Origin: Paenibacillus lacisoli
GTDB taxonomy: Bacteria > Bacillota > Bacilli > Paenibacillales > Paenibacillaceae
NCBI RefSeq assembly: GCF_030580655.1
Contig: NZ_JAUQTB010000006.1
Span: 1-64,000 of the forward strand
DNA: 64,000 nt
Direction: 5' to 3'
The notes under the pieces are model-generated. The model was not told the DNA's origin and searched no databases. It was given only the letters and a program-made list of their open reading frames with translations. Shown in pieces: positions 51,808 to 59,966 of the stretch. How positions within the stretch are numbered: position 1 is the first letter of the stretch; every line of letters begins with the position of its first letter. The translations under genes and the position numbers were made by a program.

Positions 51808-53040
51808 TTAGAGGAGACCCTGTGAAGGAGAAGTATCAGAATGCCTTTGCATAGGACGGCTGCCAACCATCCAGAACAGGACAGAAAGTACGAACAAACC
51901 TGCTGCAGCTGTTGTTACACTAAGGAAGCCGCCGCTGTGAACATAGAGCCATCCTGCCATTGCAGAACCTGCGGTCGTCCCCAGATACATAATAGAGTTG
52001 CTAAGTGCAGCCGACAGTCCCCGCGCAGACGGAACGTAACTCTGGAGGATGGTCATCATGATTGGAAAAACGGCACCGGCTGCGGTGAACATAAGGAACC
52101 CAAGTACGCGCGCGGTGATGAGGCCCGGAGATTGTGAAAGAACGACATACAAAAAGGCTATGACCAGGATCCCGCTGTAAAGCGAAGTACGGATTCCAAT
52201 ACGCTGGGTCCACCTGGAGCCAAACACACTGCCCATAAGATTGCCGACACCAAGCGCCATTATAATGGTTCCTGCTTCACCGACGCTTGCCTGATATCGA
52301 TCGTGCAGCCATGTTCCGATATAGCTGAAGGCGCCGAAATTGCCTAGCTGAAAGAGGAAATAGGCGGTAAAGGAATACCGAGCGGCCGGCAGAGACAGCA
52401 GCTGGCGGTAACCGGATAGGAAGGAATGGCGTGACGGTGTGCTGCCCGTAGTGCTCGTGCGTACAGAAGGAAGGGGTGGAACTTGAATGGCAATCCCTGC
52501 GGCCATGACGAGTCCGGCGATGCCAAGGGTCCAGAACGGCAGCTGCCACGAACCGATGTCCGCGAGCCAGGCTCCAAGCGGAACCCCGAGAGCCTGGGAA
52601 CCGGCTAGGCCTGCTGTTACGAAGCCCATGGTCCGCAGAAGCTGTGCCGGGGGTACCAGCATGGGGACGGCAGCCCAGACCTGAGGGGTTACCATTGCTG
52701 CACACATGCCTGCAATTAAACGGAAGAGCACCATGGACCCAAAGCTCCAGGTAAACCCGCAGAGGAAGGTAGCAGCAGCGAAGCCCGTCAATCCGATGAG
52801 CATGACATTTCGCCGGTCAAGCCGGTCGGACAGGGGACCTGCAATGAGGGCAAAAACGGAATATCCAAGGGCGTAAGCACCGACAAGCCAACCGGAACGG
52901 TCTGCATGCATATGAAATTCAGATTGTATGGCAGGCAGCAGCGGCGAAACAATGAAAGTATCTGTTCCGATCAGGAACATGATGAGGAATAACATCGTAA
53001 TGACAGATCCAGTTTTATGTACGTTTACAGCAGCAGTCAT
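51808..53040 (-). CDS. MFS drug transporter controlled by adjacent ArsR regulator
   Basis: 410 residues, 12 membrane helices. Motif A is AGPLSDRLDRRNVM (between helices 2 and 3), and the N-terminus TDTFIVSPLLPAIQSEF is typical of DHA1 drug exporters. Start ATG has AAAGGTGG with nine-base spacing. The 19-base operator-like sequence at 53064-53082 precedes it, with an almost identical copy at the arsR start. A terminator (53093-53138) separates it from arsR, so each gene probably has its own promoter. Substrate unknown. Confidence 0.88.
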   Translation of the reverse strand: MTAAVNVHKTGSVITMLFLIMFLIGTDTFIVSPLLPAIQSEFHMHADRSGWLVGAYALGYSVFALIAGPLSDRLDRRNVMLIGLTGFAAATFLCGFTWSFGSMVLFRLIAGMCAAMVTPQVWAAVPMLVPPAQLLRTMGFVTAGLAGSQALGVPLGAWLADIGSWQLPFWTLGIAGLVMAAGIAIQVPPLPSVRTSTTGSTPSRHSFLSGYRQLLSLPAARYSFTAYFLFQLGNFGAFSYIGTWLHDRYQASVGEAGTIIMALGVGNLMGSVFGSRWTQRIGIRTSLYSGILVIAFLYVVLSQSPGLITARVLGFLMFTAAGAVFPIMMTILQSYVPSARGLSAALSNSIMYLGTTAGSAMAGWLYVHSGGFLSVTTAAAGLFVLSVLFWMVGSRPMQRHSDTSPSQGLL

Positions 53041-53063
53041 GAAGCAGTTCCACCTTTGTTGTT

Positions 53064-53082
53064 TAGTTAAATAACTATTGAA
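53064..53082. promoter_or_regulatory. Operator-like site before the MFS gene
   Basis: TAGTTAAATAACTATTGAA; contains TAGTTA-AA-TAACTA, a perfect palindrome. 16 of 19 bases match the inverted copy at 53410-53428. Confidence 0.6.
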
Positions 53083-53092
53083 CTATCTGATA

Positions 53093-53138
53093 AAAAGAAA
53101 GGTTCCTGGCGCTGCTGTTCACAGCGTGTCCAAGAACC
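53093..53138 (-). terminator. Terminator overlapping the arsR 3' end
   Basis: Minus strand GGTTCTTGG...GCTG-tgaa-CAGC...CCAGGAACC followed by TTTCTTTTT. Confidence 0.85.
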
Positions 53139-53421
53139 CCGGCATCAGCCTATTAAAGGTATCGTGGTTAAGCTTTACATATTTAGTTTGGGCTTCTTTT
53201 CGTGTAGTTGTCAAACCGGCTTCCCGAAGAGTCCGGAAATGATACGATGCATTAGATTTGGAGACAGCACAGATTTCCCCGACCTCCCCACAGGCCATCT
53301 CTCGGTTATGCTGATACAGAGTCCGTACAATATCGATTCGGGTCATGTCGGCCAATGCCCTAAAGATTTTTACCAGCTGCTCGTCCTGAGCAGTACTTTG
53401 AAGTTGTTGTTCAATAGTCAT
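53119..53421 (-). CDS. ArsR-family transcriptional regulator
   Basis: 100-residue winged-helix repressor: LVKIFRALADMTRIDIVRTL (about 16-35), then the recognition helix SKSNASYHFRTLREAGLTTTRKEAQ (about 54-78). Only one cysteine pair candidate (C43, C50) is present, too sparse for the classical ELCVCDL metal site, so the effector may be non-metal. The only plausible start has no ribosome site; a TTGTCA-N17-TAGATT promoter would start the mRNA at or next to the ATG, so a leaderless transcript is likely. Confidence 0.85.
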   Translation of the reverse strand: MTIEQQLQSTAQDEQLVKIFRALADMTRIDIVRTLYQHNREMACGEVGEICAVSKSNASYHFRTLREAGLTTTRKEAQTKYVKLNHDTFNRLMPGFLDTL

Positions 53422-53428
53422 AGAACTA
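53410..53428. promoter_or_regulatory. Operator-like site at the arsR start codon
   Basis: TTCAATAGTCATAGAACTA, overlapping the start codon and transcription start; 16 of 19 bases identical to the reverse of the site before the MFS gene (53064-53082). Suggests autorepression. Confidence 0.6.
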
Positions 53429-53456
53429 ATCTACAACAAGTTGCGGAATTTGACAA
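53428..53456 (-). promoter_or_regulatory. Promoter of leaderless arsR
   Basis: Minus strand TTGTCA (53456-53451), 17-bp spacer, TAGATT (53433-53428), then six bases and the ATG. Confidence 0.6.
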
Positions 53457-53544
53457 CTGCACATTTTAAAGAGAATAAGGAACTGTTCGTAATCGTAATT
53501 TTCAAGGGGGATACCTTCCCCTCAATAAATATCTTCACACCAAA

Positions 53545-53574
53545 AAACGCCTGCTCCTAGCGAGTCAGGCGTTT
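53545..53574 (-). terminator. Terminator of the que operon
   Basis: AAACGCCTG pairs with CAGGCGTTT, with an inner CTC-gcta-GAG stem and TTTTT on the minus strand, just downstream of the queF stop. Confidence 0.9.
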
Positions 53575-53588
53575 CATTATTTTCCAAC

Positions 53589-54086
53589 CTACCGGTTGTC
53601 AACGGTCTCCGGATACATATCATGATTCATCATGCGATGCTCAGCCATCTGCTCATATTTGGTGCCCGGTTTGCCGTAGTTGGTATACGGGTCGATGGAG
53701 ATGCCGCCGCGCGGCGTAAATTTACCCCAGACCTCAATATAGCGCGGGTCCATCAGCTTGATCAGGTCATTCATAATAATGTTAACGCAGTCTTCATGGA
53801 AATCACCATGATTACGGAAGCTGAACAGGTAGAGCTTCAAGGATTTGCTTTCCACCATCTTGATGTCCGGAACATAGCTGATATAGATGGTAGCAAAATC
53901 CGGCTGACCTGTAATCGGGCACAGGCTGGTGAATTCCGGGCAGTTAAATTTGACAAAGTAATCCCGGTACGGGTGCTTGTTGTCAAAGCTCTCCAGAATG
54001 CCTGGATCATATTCAAAGGTGTATTGGGTCCCCTGGTTGCCCAGAAGGGTAATATCCTGCATTTCTTCACGTGGTCTTCCTGCCAT
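53589..54086 (-). CDS. queF: NADPH-dependent 7-cyano-7-deazaguanine reductase
   Basis: Reduces preQ0 to preQ1 in queuosine synthesis. 165 residues, the short single-domain Bacillus type. The active-site C56 (in [11 protein letters not shown]), D63, the family signature [14 protein letters not shown] (79-92) and H97-E98 are all present. Fourth gene of the operon; start ATG follows GGAGGAAACAAC. The genes queC, queD and queE lie upstream on the same strand. Confidence 0.97.
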   Translation of the reverse strand: MAGRPREEMQDITLLGNQGTQYTFEYDPGILESFDNKHPYRDYFVKFNCPEFTSLCPITGQPDFATIYISYVPDIKMVESKSLKLYLFSFRNHGDFHEDCVNIIMNDLIKLMDPRYIEVWGKFTPRGGISIDPYTNYGKPGTKYEQMAEHRMMNHDMYPETVDNR

Positions 54087-54117
54087 GTTGTTTCCTCCAG
54101 ATTCAATTCAAATATAG

Positions 54118-54846
54118 TTACACGCCGCGCTTGTTGCCCCACACCAGCGTATGAAGCTGCGGAAGCACACGCACATCGTTCAGTTCGTCCTTGTCCATCA
54201 CCTGGTCAATCAACCATTCGTAGCGCCGGATCAGTGACAGCGCATGACTATCCGTCTCGCCGGTATGCACATCCGGGTTCCCCGTCTGCAGATAGAGGGG
54301 GATGTGCGGGTAGCGGGCATGTGCATGGATGGCATATGCCAGGTCTTTCTCATCAAAAATAACGATTTTCAGGCTGACGGATTTGCCATCCGTGCGCTGA
54401 GACAGGCGGCTGATGAGCTCATCCAGCTTGCCCCAGTCCGTATGCATGCCGGAGCTTGGCGGCTTCGGCGAGACGGTCACTTCGTCAATCTCGAGCAGCC
54501 AGTCCTGCCAGCGGGACCCTTGCGTCTCGACGGCCATGCGGATCCCTTTGCCGGCCAGAAGCCTTGTAAGCTCGCCTAGTGAACCCAGCAGCGCCGGATT
54601 GCCGCCGGAGAGGGTCACATGGGAGAAACGGGTGCCGCCGACTTCCTGCAGACGTTCCCAGATCTGTTCTGCGGTCAGCGGTGTGATGAGATCCTTGCCG
54701 CTGCCGTCCCACGTAAACGCCGAGTCGCACCAGGAGCAGCGATAATCACAGCCCGCCGTGCGGACGAACATCGTCTTTTGTCCAATAACCATGCCTTCGC
54801 CCTGTACGGTAGGTCCAAATATCTCCATTACAGGAATAGTCGCCAT
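54118..54846 (-). CDS. queE: 7-carboxy-7-deazaguanine synthase
   Basis: Radical SAM enzyme converting 6-carboxy-tetrahydropterin to CDG. 242 residues. The iron-sulfur cysteines are C33-x3-C37-x2-C40 (AGCDYRCSWC), the standard arrangement for this family, after the N-terminal EIFGPTVQGEG block. The start overlaps the queD stop in TAATG. The extra GTG at 54858 lies inside queD and is not needed. TLSGGNPAL is the SAM-binding GGEP-like motif. Confidence 0.96.
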   Translation of the reverse strand: MATIPVMEIFGPTVQGEGMVIGQKTMFVRTAGCDYRCSWCDSAFTWDGSGKDLITPLTAEQIWERLQEVGGTRFSHVTLSGGNPALLGSLGELTRLLAGKGIRMAVETQGSRWQDWLLEIDEVTVSPKPPSSGMHTDWGKLDELISRLSQRTDGKSVSLKIVIFDEKDLAYAIHAHARYPHIPLYLQTGNPDVHTGETDSHALSLIRRYEWLIDQVMDKDELNDVRVLPQLHTLVWGNKRGV

Positions 54847-55331
54847 TACACCATCCACTCCCGTCTGGCTTCCGCATAGCTGGTTGGCGTCTCATAGAGC
54901 CGCACGAATTCGGTCCGTCCGCCCTCCACCCGGCTGGCATACGGCTCAGACTGAAGCGCCGTTTCCATCTGCTCATAGAGCCAGACGACCATGTTCTCAG
55001 CCGTCGTATTCATAGCAGGCAAAGATTCGTTAAGATACTGGTGATCGAGATACGTCTCGATATGCTTCTTCCAGATGTCCTTGATATCGCCAAAATCTAC
55101 GGTCAGTCCGGTCTCACCCGGCATGCCACTGATGCCAAAGATGACCTTATACGTATGGCCATGCAAGTTCTTGCATTTGCCTTCATAGCAGTGCAGATGG
55201 TGGGCCGCGTCAAATGTAAATTCTTTGCTGACCAGCACCCGCTTACGGTGATAACGAAGCTGCTCCTGCTGGATATCGTCACCGAAAGCCTGCAGCTTCT
55301 CTACGATGCGAAAGGTCCCTGGTTCAAACAT
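54846..55331 (-). CDS. queD: 6-carboxy-5,6,7,8-tetrahydropterin synthase
   Basis: Converts dihydroneopterin triphosphate to 6-carboxy-tetrahydropterin. 161 residues with a normal T-fold: zinc histidines in [22 protein letters not shown], with C in YEGKCKN as catalytic Cys, and LDHQYLNE. The start overlaps the queC stop by eight bases. The N-terminal stretch of about 30 residues before VSKEFTF is longer than in E. coli QueD. Confidence 0.95.
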   Translation of the reverse strand: MFEPGTFRIVEKLQAFGDDIQQEQLRYHRKRVLVSKEFTFDAAHHLHCYEGKCKNLHGHTYKVIFGISGMPGETGLTVDFGDIKDIWKKHIETYLDHQYLNESLPAMNTTAENMVVWLYEQMETALQSEPYASRVEGGRTEFVRLYETPTSYAEARREWMV

Positions 55332-55992
55332 GACTTACACCGTCACGTTTCGCAATATACTGATCGAGACCCGCCTTGCGCAGCTTGCATGCCGGGCATT
55401 CACCGCAGCCATCGCCCATGATGCCGTTATAGCAGGTCAGCGTTTTGCTGCGTACATATTCAAAAGCGTTCAATTCATCCGCCAGCTCCCACGTCTCGGC
55501 CTTATTAAGCCACATGAGGGGAGTGTGAATGACGAACGGATAGTCCATCGAAAGGTTCAGGGTCACATTCAGCGATTTAATAAAGCTGTCCCGGCAGTCC
55601 GGGTAGCCGCTGAAGTCTGTCTCACAGACACCGGTAATGATATGCTTTGCGCCTTTTTGCTTGGCCAGTACGGCAGCGAAGCTGAGGAACAGCAAATTAC
55701 GCCCGTCCACGAAAGTGCTTGGCAGTCCGCCTTCCTCCTGAGTGATGTCAATATCACTGCGTGTCAGCGCATTCGGCGCCAGCTGGTTCAGCAGGCTCAT
55801 ATCAAGTACCGTGTGCGGAACGTCCAGTTCGCGTGCGATATCGGCAGCACAGTCAATCTCCAGCTTATGACGCTGGCCATAGTTAAAAGTAACGGCTTCA
55901 ACCTCAGCAAAACGTTCCTTTGCCCAGAATAGGCAGGTCGTGCTGTCCTGGCCGCCGCTGAATACGACCACCGCTTTTTCATTATTAAACAT
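55324..55992 (-). CDS. queC: 7-cyano-7-deazaguanine synthase
   Basis: Converts CDG to preQ0 with ATP and ammonia. 222 residues; PP-loop SGGQDS at 12-17 and C-terminal zinc cysteines [10 protein letters not shown] (C-x2-C-x2-C plus C earlier in LTCYNG). First gene of the operon, 7 bases after GAGAGG. Its leader carries a preQ1-I riboswitch. The DEF genes follow in order. Confidence 0.96.
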   Translation of the reverse strand: MFNNEKAVVVFSGGQDSTTCLFWAKERFAEVEAVTFNYGQRHKLEIDCAADIARELDVPHTVLDMSLLNQLAPNALTRSDIDITQEEGGLPSTFVDGRNLLFLSFAAVLAKQKGAKHIITGVCETDFSGYPDCRDSFIKSLNVTLNLSMDYPFVIHTPLMWLNKAETWELADELNAFEYVRSKTLTCYNGIMGDGCGECPACKLRKAGLDQYIAKRDGVSHV

Positions 55993-56072
55993 AAAAAAAC
56001 CTCTCTATCTTCCTGGAATGTACAGGGCAGTGCCCTGATGCCGAAGATTAGAGAGTTCTTGAACTGACCAAC

Positions 56073-56098
56073 AAAAAACAGACCTCACCCGGTAAGGG
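56073..56098 (-). terminator. Riboswitch expression-platform terminator
   Basis: Minus-strand CCTTAC-cgg-GTGAGG with one G-T pair, followed by TCTGTTTTTT; just downstream of the preQ1 aptamer. Confidence 0.75.
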
Positions 56099-56106
56099 TA
56101 AAGCAG

Positions 56107-56143
56107 CCTTAGTTTTTTATAGAGGGAGTTCGCGAACCTCTCC
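56107..56143 (-). ncRNA. preQ1-I riboswitch
   Basis: Minus strand shows the class I aptamer: stem AGAGG...CCTCT with the loop around TTCGCGAACTC, then the A-rich tail ATAAAAAACTAAGG, which matches the B. subtilis aptamer nearly base for base. A CCATGCCC-TGGGCATGG hairpin (56144-56163) precedes it. The terminator at 56073-56098 would form when preQ1 is bound, stopping queCDEF transcription. Confidence 0.95.
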
Positions 56144-56179
56144 CATGCCCAGGGCATGGCTTCTCTTCAATTCTGAAAC

Positions 56180-56185
56180 ATTATA
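56180..56185 (-). promoter_or_regulatory. Extended -10 promoter of queCDEF
   Basis: Minus-strand TGGTATAAT, an extended -10 box; the -35 region is poor (TTAATG-type). It puts the start about 15-20 bases before the aptamer. Confidence 0.65.
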
Positions 56186-56234
56186 CCACGAATCTGCTGT
56201 ATCACATTAAGAAAGTTGTGGGCATCTGATGAAC

Positions 56235-56939
56235 TTACTTGATAAATACACTGCCAAAAGGGATCACCTCACGCAGAATGCGCTTCATCAGTCCGTCATC
56301 ATTGATCTCGTCCTCCAGCTGTTGATTCTGACGTCCGGCCTGAAACAGAACTGACCCGTGGCCTGTCATTTTGAAATGATAATTCATATGCTGACTGGCC
56401 AGATTGTTGCCGTAGACGGTCAGCTCCAGACTGGCATTCTCAGGATAGGCGATAATACTGCCTGCATCGACATACAGCGGCTGGGTGGGATGCAGTTCCT
56501 GCTGGCATACCTGCCCCTGGGTCAGAATCCCGAGCTGTCCGTTCCCGGAGAATTTCATTTTGACTGCATCACGGGTAATCAGCATGTTCTTCATACTGAT
56601 AATTTTGGATCGCATCTGAATGCCGTCGCTGAAGTAAAAGAGATGCCTGAAATCGTACAGCAGATCGCTGTCTCCATCCAGCTCGATGGTCTTCATGCTG
56701 AAGCCGGGCGGAAGGGCTGCTACGAACTGACAGGGTCCGCTCATGTCAGCCTGGATCAGCTTGCGCTTGCGGTACATGCCTTTCACATTCATCAAGCGAT
56801 CGCTTCGTCCCTGGCTGGGACCGCGATAGGCGACGATCTGCTGGGGATGGAGGACGTGCACGCGGTCCCCCTCAGCGAGCGAGAAGGTCACGGCCAGTCC
56901 GGAACCTCCTTCGAAAGGCTCTGATGGAACAATGATCAT
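56235..56939 (-). CDS. AIM24 family protein
   Basis: 234 residues; strand-rich beta-helix-like sequence of the AIM24/TIGR00266 type with LTVYGNNLASQHMNYHFKMTGHGSVLFQAGR near the C-terminus. The role in bacteria is unknown. It lies 7 bases after the upstream coiled-coil membrane protein and forms an operon with it. Start ATG has GGAGTG upstream. Confidence 0.85.
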   Translation of the reverse strand: MIIVPSEPFEGGSGLAVTFSLAEGDRVHVLHPQQIVAYRGPSQGRSDRLMNVKGMYRKRKLIQADMSGPCQFVAALPPGFSMKTIELDGDSDLLYDFRHLFYFSDGIQMRSKIISMKNMLITRDAVKMKFSGNGQLGILTQGQVCQQELHPTQPLYVDAGSIIAYPENASLELTVYGNNLASQHMNYHFKMTGHGSVLFQAGRQNQQLEDEINDDGLMKRILREVIPFGSVFIK

Positions 56940-56946
56940 CTGCCGG

Positions 56947-57393
56947 TCACTCCTTCCTATAACCCCGATGCGATCTTCTTCTCATCCCGTAACGGACCAG
57001 ACGTGTCAGTATAAAATAGCCAATGATGAGTCCAATCACGGTAAAGAGCATCGCTTTGATCCGGCGGGCGTAGGCATCGCGTTCCTCCTGGGCTTTGCGC
57101 AGATCAGATACCATGGCAGTCAGCTTCTCGTTCTGCTGAACCAGCTGCGCATTCTGCTCCTGATAGGCCTGCGCATTGGATTTGGCCTGGTCCAGCTCGT
57201 CCAGTGTAGCCTGATAGTCTTCCTTTAATTTATAGACTTCGTTGGGCAGGTCGGAAAATTGCTCAATGCCCTTATACCAATCGTCAAAGTAACCTGCATG
57301 TGCCTGCGGAGCTTCCAGTCCGAAGAGGACTGCTGTTCCCAGGAGAACAGATATGAAGCGCATCACGGCACGGCGACATAAGGAGTTGGGCAC
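56947..57393 (-). CDS. Exported coiled-coil membrane protein, paired with AIM24 protein
   Basis: 148 residues. A signal peptide (hydrophobic 12-25, APQAHA cleavage near residue 33) precedes a long coiled coil (about 52-105, VYKLKEDYQATLDELDQAKSN, Gln/Glu-rich), a C-terminal membrane helix (about 112-130) and an arginine-rich tail. The GTG at 57393 is preferred because GAGGTGG ends five bases before it; the open frame to 57429 lacks a site. Unknown function. Confidence 0.78.
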   Translation of the reverse strand: MPNSLCRRAVMRFISVLLGTAVLFGLEAPQAHAGYFDDWYKGIEQFSDLPNEVYKLKEDYQATLDELDQAKSNAQAYQEQNAQLVQQNEKLTAMVSDLRKAQEERDAYARRIKAMLFTVIGLIIGYFILTRLVRYGMRRRSHRGYRKE

Positions 57394-57792
57394 AGAAGCC
57401 ACCTCAATTCTATATAAACTGGAGAACATCTTAAATGGTTTTAACGCTGCGCCTGTTGACTGTCACGAACAAGAGACTACTACGAATCATGTCGGATTTC
57501 GTTTCTAAATTTTTACCCAGGGATGTCCGATTTCGACAGCCTTTTTTATAAAGAGATTTTATCATGAAACTATCCGGCACCCAATGTGCATTTCATGCCA
57601 TCCGCTGTTTAACACCGATCTATTCCGGGTAATCCTAAATCATGGCGCCGCTATGATCACCATGGCATGACCGGTGGCTAAATAATAAACAGCTATGGAT
57701 GGATATGGGACACACATATTGTCGGCCTTATACCAATATAATAAATAATCAGCATTCCTCATAGAATGCTTCAATAACAAAGGAGAATGATC
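57394..57792. other. Intergenic stretch upstream of the AIM24 operon and the 51-aa gene
   Basis: About 399 bases. It has two TGTC(C/G)GATTTCG copies (57490-57501, 57525-57536), one ending in TTCGACA, which is the reverse of the Spo0A box TGTCGAA. No gene or named RNA motif is visible. Confidence 0.45.
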
Positions 57793-57948
57793 GTGATGCA
57801 AGAACAAAACCAAACGTACAAAAAAATCCTGATTACTGTGAATGGAGAACCTATCGAACGCGAATTAATTGTTGACAGTGTCACTTATGCGCCTGTCTCC
57901 AGACCCCTGGAACGCGCGTATGATTTTGAAACACCGGCAAATGTTTAA
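57793..57948 (+). CDS. Small protein (51 aa)
   Basis: 51 residues from GTG 57793 (or 50 from ATG 57796), with AAAGGAG at optimal distance. The central ILITVNGEPIERELIVDSVTYAPVS reads like a short stalk/beta module with a Y-x-P motif, as in copper amine oxidase-like domains; the rest is acidic. No signal peptide. A terminator 53 bases downstream supports a real transcript. Confidence 0.68.
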   Translation: MMQEQNQTYKKILITVNGEPIERELIVDSVTYAPVSRPLERAYDFETPANV

Positions 57949-58000
57949 AATTGTTATTAATTTTTTGATTTTACTTTATAACCGGATATCGAAAAGGACA

Positions 58001-58033
58001 GAGGCAGCCTGATCTTACAGGTTGCTTCTTTTT
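58001..58033 (+). terminator. Terminator after the 51-aa gene
   Basis: GAGGCAGCCTG pairs with CAGGTTGCTTC, followed by TTTTT. Confidence 0.88.
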
Positions 58034-58169
58034 GTTATATTCATCTTGTAAAATCCATATATCTCATCATTAAACTTTTATAAAAGAACATACGTTCCCT
58101 GACAACTAGCTGTCGTGCAACCCTGTTAACTTAGAACCAAAGAAATAAAACCGGGGGAGTTATGCGCAA

Positions 58170-58874
58170 GTGAATTCAAATTTTCATGTGAATTATTCTT
58201 GGACCAAAGACGCACTGTCAACAAACAGTACCGAGCAAATCCATCTCCTGGTGGAATGGAGCTACGGTGCCATTCGCAAAAGAAGAAGATCAGTTCCAGC
58301 CAAGGCGGTCGGTTCAGACCTTCAGCTTGAATTGAAGCTGGAGGAGGGGATCCATTTAAAAAAGGTTGGAGGCTGCCGTACTACACTTCATGTTGGTGAG
58401 CATGGCGGCCCTGCTATACGTCTGGGCAGCCTGTATGCGGGATGCCCGAAGTATGCCGTTTTTACTTTTGAGGTGGAGCCTCATGCAACAGGGAGGATAC
58501 TGGCAGTCAGTATGGAATGGTCAATGCGCAAGCCGGATCAGCCGTTAAATACCGTTGTTCGCGCGGATCCGTTGTTCCTTCAATTCACCACACATTTGGG
58601 TCTGCTCCAGAATGCGCCCAATCCACGGGTGGAGAAGTATGTGAAAATCAGTGATTCGCCATGCTTGGTCAAGGAAGCGGTGAAAGCCTTTGACCAGGGA
58701 GACCCGGCAAAGGGAGACTTTTTGCTGCGGCGCCGGGCAGATGAGCTGTTGATCCTGGCAGCTCGAAGCGGTGACCCGGATTATTTAATAGAGTCGGAGA
58801 CGATCGAGAAGCTTCAACAACTGCTCGACGCTACTTTAGACCCAGATCTCTTCATAAAAGTAAAAGGTTTTTAG
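58170..58874 (+). CDS. Orphan C-terminal module of VWA-type protein
   Basis: 234 residues, strand-rich first half (about 20-130) and helical second half. IRLGSLYAGCPKYAVFTFEVEPHATG followed by a later helical LLRRRADELLILAARSGD section resembles the part that follows a von Willebrand A domain in bacterial Ca-activated channel-like proteins. No VWA domain or MIDAS motif is present. GTG start with CGGGGGAG ten bases upstream. Could be a stand-alone domain or the remnant of a larger gene. Confidence 0.62.
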   Translation: MNSNFHVNYSWTKDALSTNSTEQIHLLVEWSYGAIRKRRRSVPAKAVGSDLQLELKLEEGIHLKKVGGCRTTLHVGEHGGPAIRLGSLYAGCPKYAVFTFEVEPHATGRILAVSMEWSMRKPDQPLNTVVRADPLFLQFTTHLGLLQNAPNPRVEKYVKISDSPCLVKEAVKAFDQGDPAKGDFLLRRRADELLILAARSGDPDYLIESETIEKLQQLLDATLDPDLFIKVKGF

Positions 58875-58947
58875 ATTTATGAAGATAAATTACATAGGAA
58901 AATTGTGTTTATAAGTCGAATGTACTAGTTTATATAAGATGATAGTG

Positions 58948-58960
58948 AGTCTAATAGACT
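58948..58960. promoter_or_regulatory. Palindrome before the WYL regulator
   Basis: AGTCTA-A-TAGACT, perfect 6+1+6 palindrome, flanked by GTACTAGT (58922-58929) and its reverse ACTAGTAC (58961-58968). Probable operator for autoregulation. Confidence 0.6.
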
Positions 58961-58985
58961 ACTAGTACGTCCAGGAGGGAACACC

Positions 58986-59966
58986 ATGACTGATCGACTT
59001 ATTCGCTTGATGCGCATCATCACTTTAATTCAGGGTAAACCTGGTATACTGGCCAGGGAACTGGCTGAACGCTGCGAGACTTCAGAACGAACAATATACA
59101 GGGATATGGAGGCACTGAGCGCCATGCATATCCCGATTGCTAATATGGGCCATGGGAAGGGTTATCAGTTTATCAGCCAGTTCTCGCTGTACCCGCTCAA
59201 TTGGACGGAGGAGGAAACGAAGGCATTCGAGGATTTGTCGCTGGTGATGGACCAGATCCAGCCGGCGCTGCCACCTGCTTTTGAGACAGCCTATGAGAAG
59301 CTGATGGCATCCCGGCATAAGAGCAGGCTTGACCAGAATGTGATTGCCAAGCAGGTGTCTGACATTTTCAAGACGGGTACGCCTGCGGCACTGGAGGAGG
59401 AGAAAACGGATTTTCTCCTTCCTATCATTCTAGCTAGTCTGACACAGCAGACGATTCGGGCATCTTACCATGATCCGTCACTCCATAAAGAAGCCCGTCC
59501 CGCTCCACGCTATATCGACCCGTATTATCTGATCCCCCGGGAACACCGCTTCTATCTGGTCGGCTTCTGTCATGAGGAACAGGAGGTGAGAACCTTCAGG
59601 GTAAGCGGTCTTACGAATGTAACGATTACTAATGAAACCTTCCGCAAGGACTACTTCCATTTTGAGGCCTTTTACCGCAATTCCTGGTCACTTCACCATG
59701 GCAGCGGGCATATTCATTTCAAAATTAAATTTTCGGCCGAGGCAGCCGAATATGTCAAAAATGAAGAGATGTTCGTGCGCCCGGTTATTACGGATCTGCC
59801 TGACGGCAGCATCCTGTTTGAAGTTACGCTGAATCATGATTATGATTTTTTGTGCTGGCTGACCAAGTTTGGACCAAGCGCCGAGATTCTGGAACCCAAG
59901 CTGTACCGGAGCAGTATGCTGAAACGGCTTGAAGCCTGGACCCGAGTCTACAGCTCGGGTGAATGA
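58986..59966 (+). CDS. YafY-like WYL-domain transcriptional regulator
   Basis: 326 residues: an N-terminal HTH_11 winged helix (about 1-62, TSERTIYRDMEALSAMHIPI), an alpha-helical linker, and a WYL domain (about 145-235, RYIDPYYLIPREHRFYLVGFCHEEQEVRTFRVSGL) with a C-terminal extension. WYL proteins bind small ligands or nucleic acid. Start ATG follows CAGGAGGGAACACC. The operator-like palindromes upstream suggest autoregulation; target genes are unknown. Confidence 0.9.
   Translation: MTDRLIRLMRIITLIQGKPGILARELAERCETSERTIYRDMEALSAMHIPIANMGHGKGYQFISQFSLYPLNWTEEETKAFEDLSLVMDQIQPALPPAFETAYEKLMASRHKSRLDQNVIAKQVSDIFKTGTPAALEEEKTDFLLPIILASLTQQTIRASYHDPSLHKEARPAPRYIDPYYLIPREHRFYLVGFCHEEQEVRTFRVSGLTNVTITNETFRKDYFHFEAFYRNSWSLHHGSGHIHFKIKFSAEAAEYVKNEEMFVRPVITDLPDGSILFEVTLNHDYDFLCWLTKFGPSAEILEPKLYRSSMLKRLEAWTRVYSSGE

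Noticed and set aside
57490..57538. Two Spo0A-box-like sequences (TGTCGGA, TTCGACA) in the 57.5-kb gap
   Set aside because: A seven-base motif is expected several times by chance in 64 kb; no other sign of sporulation control there.
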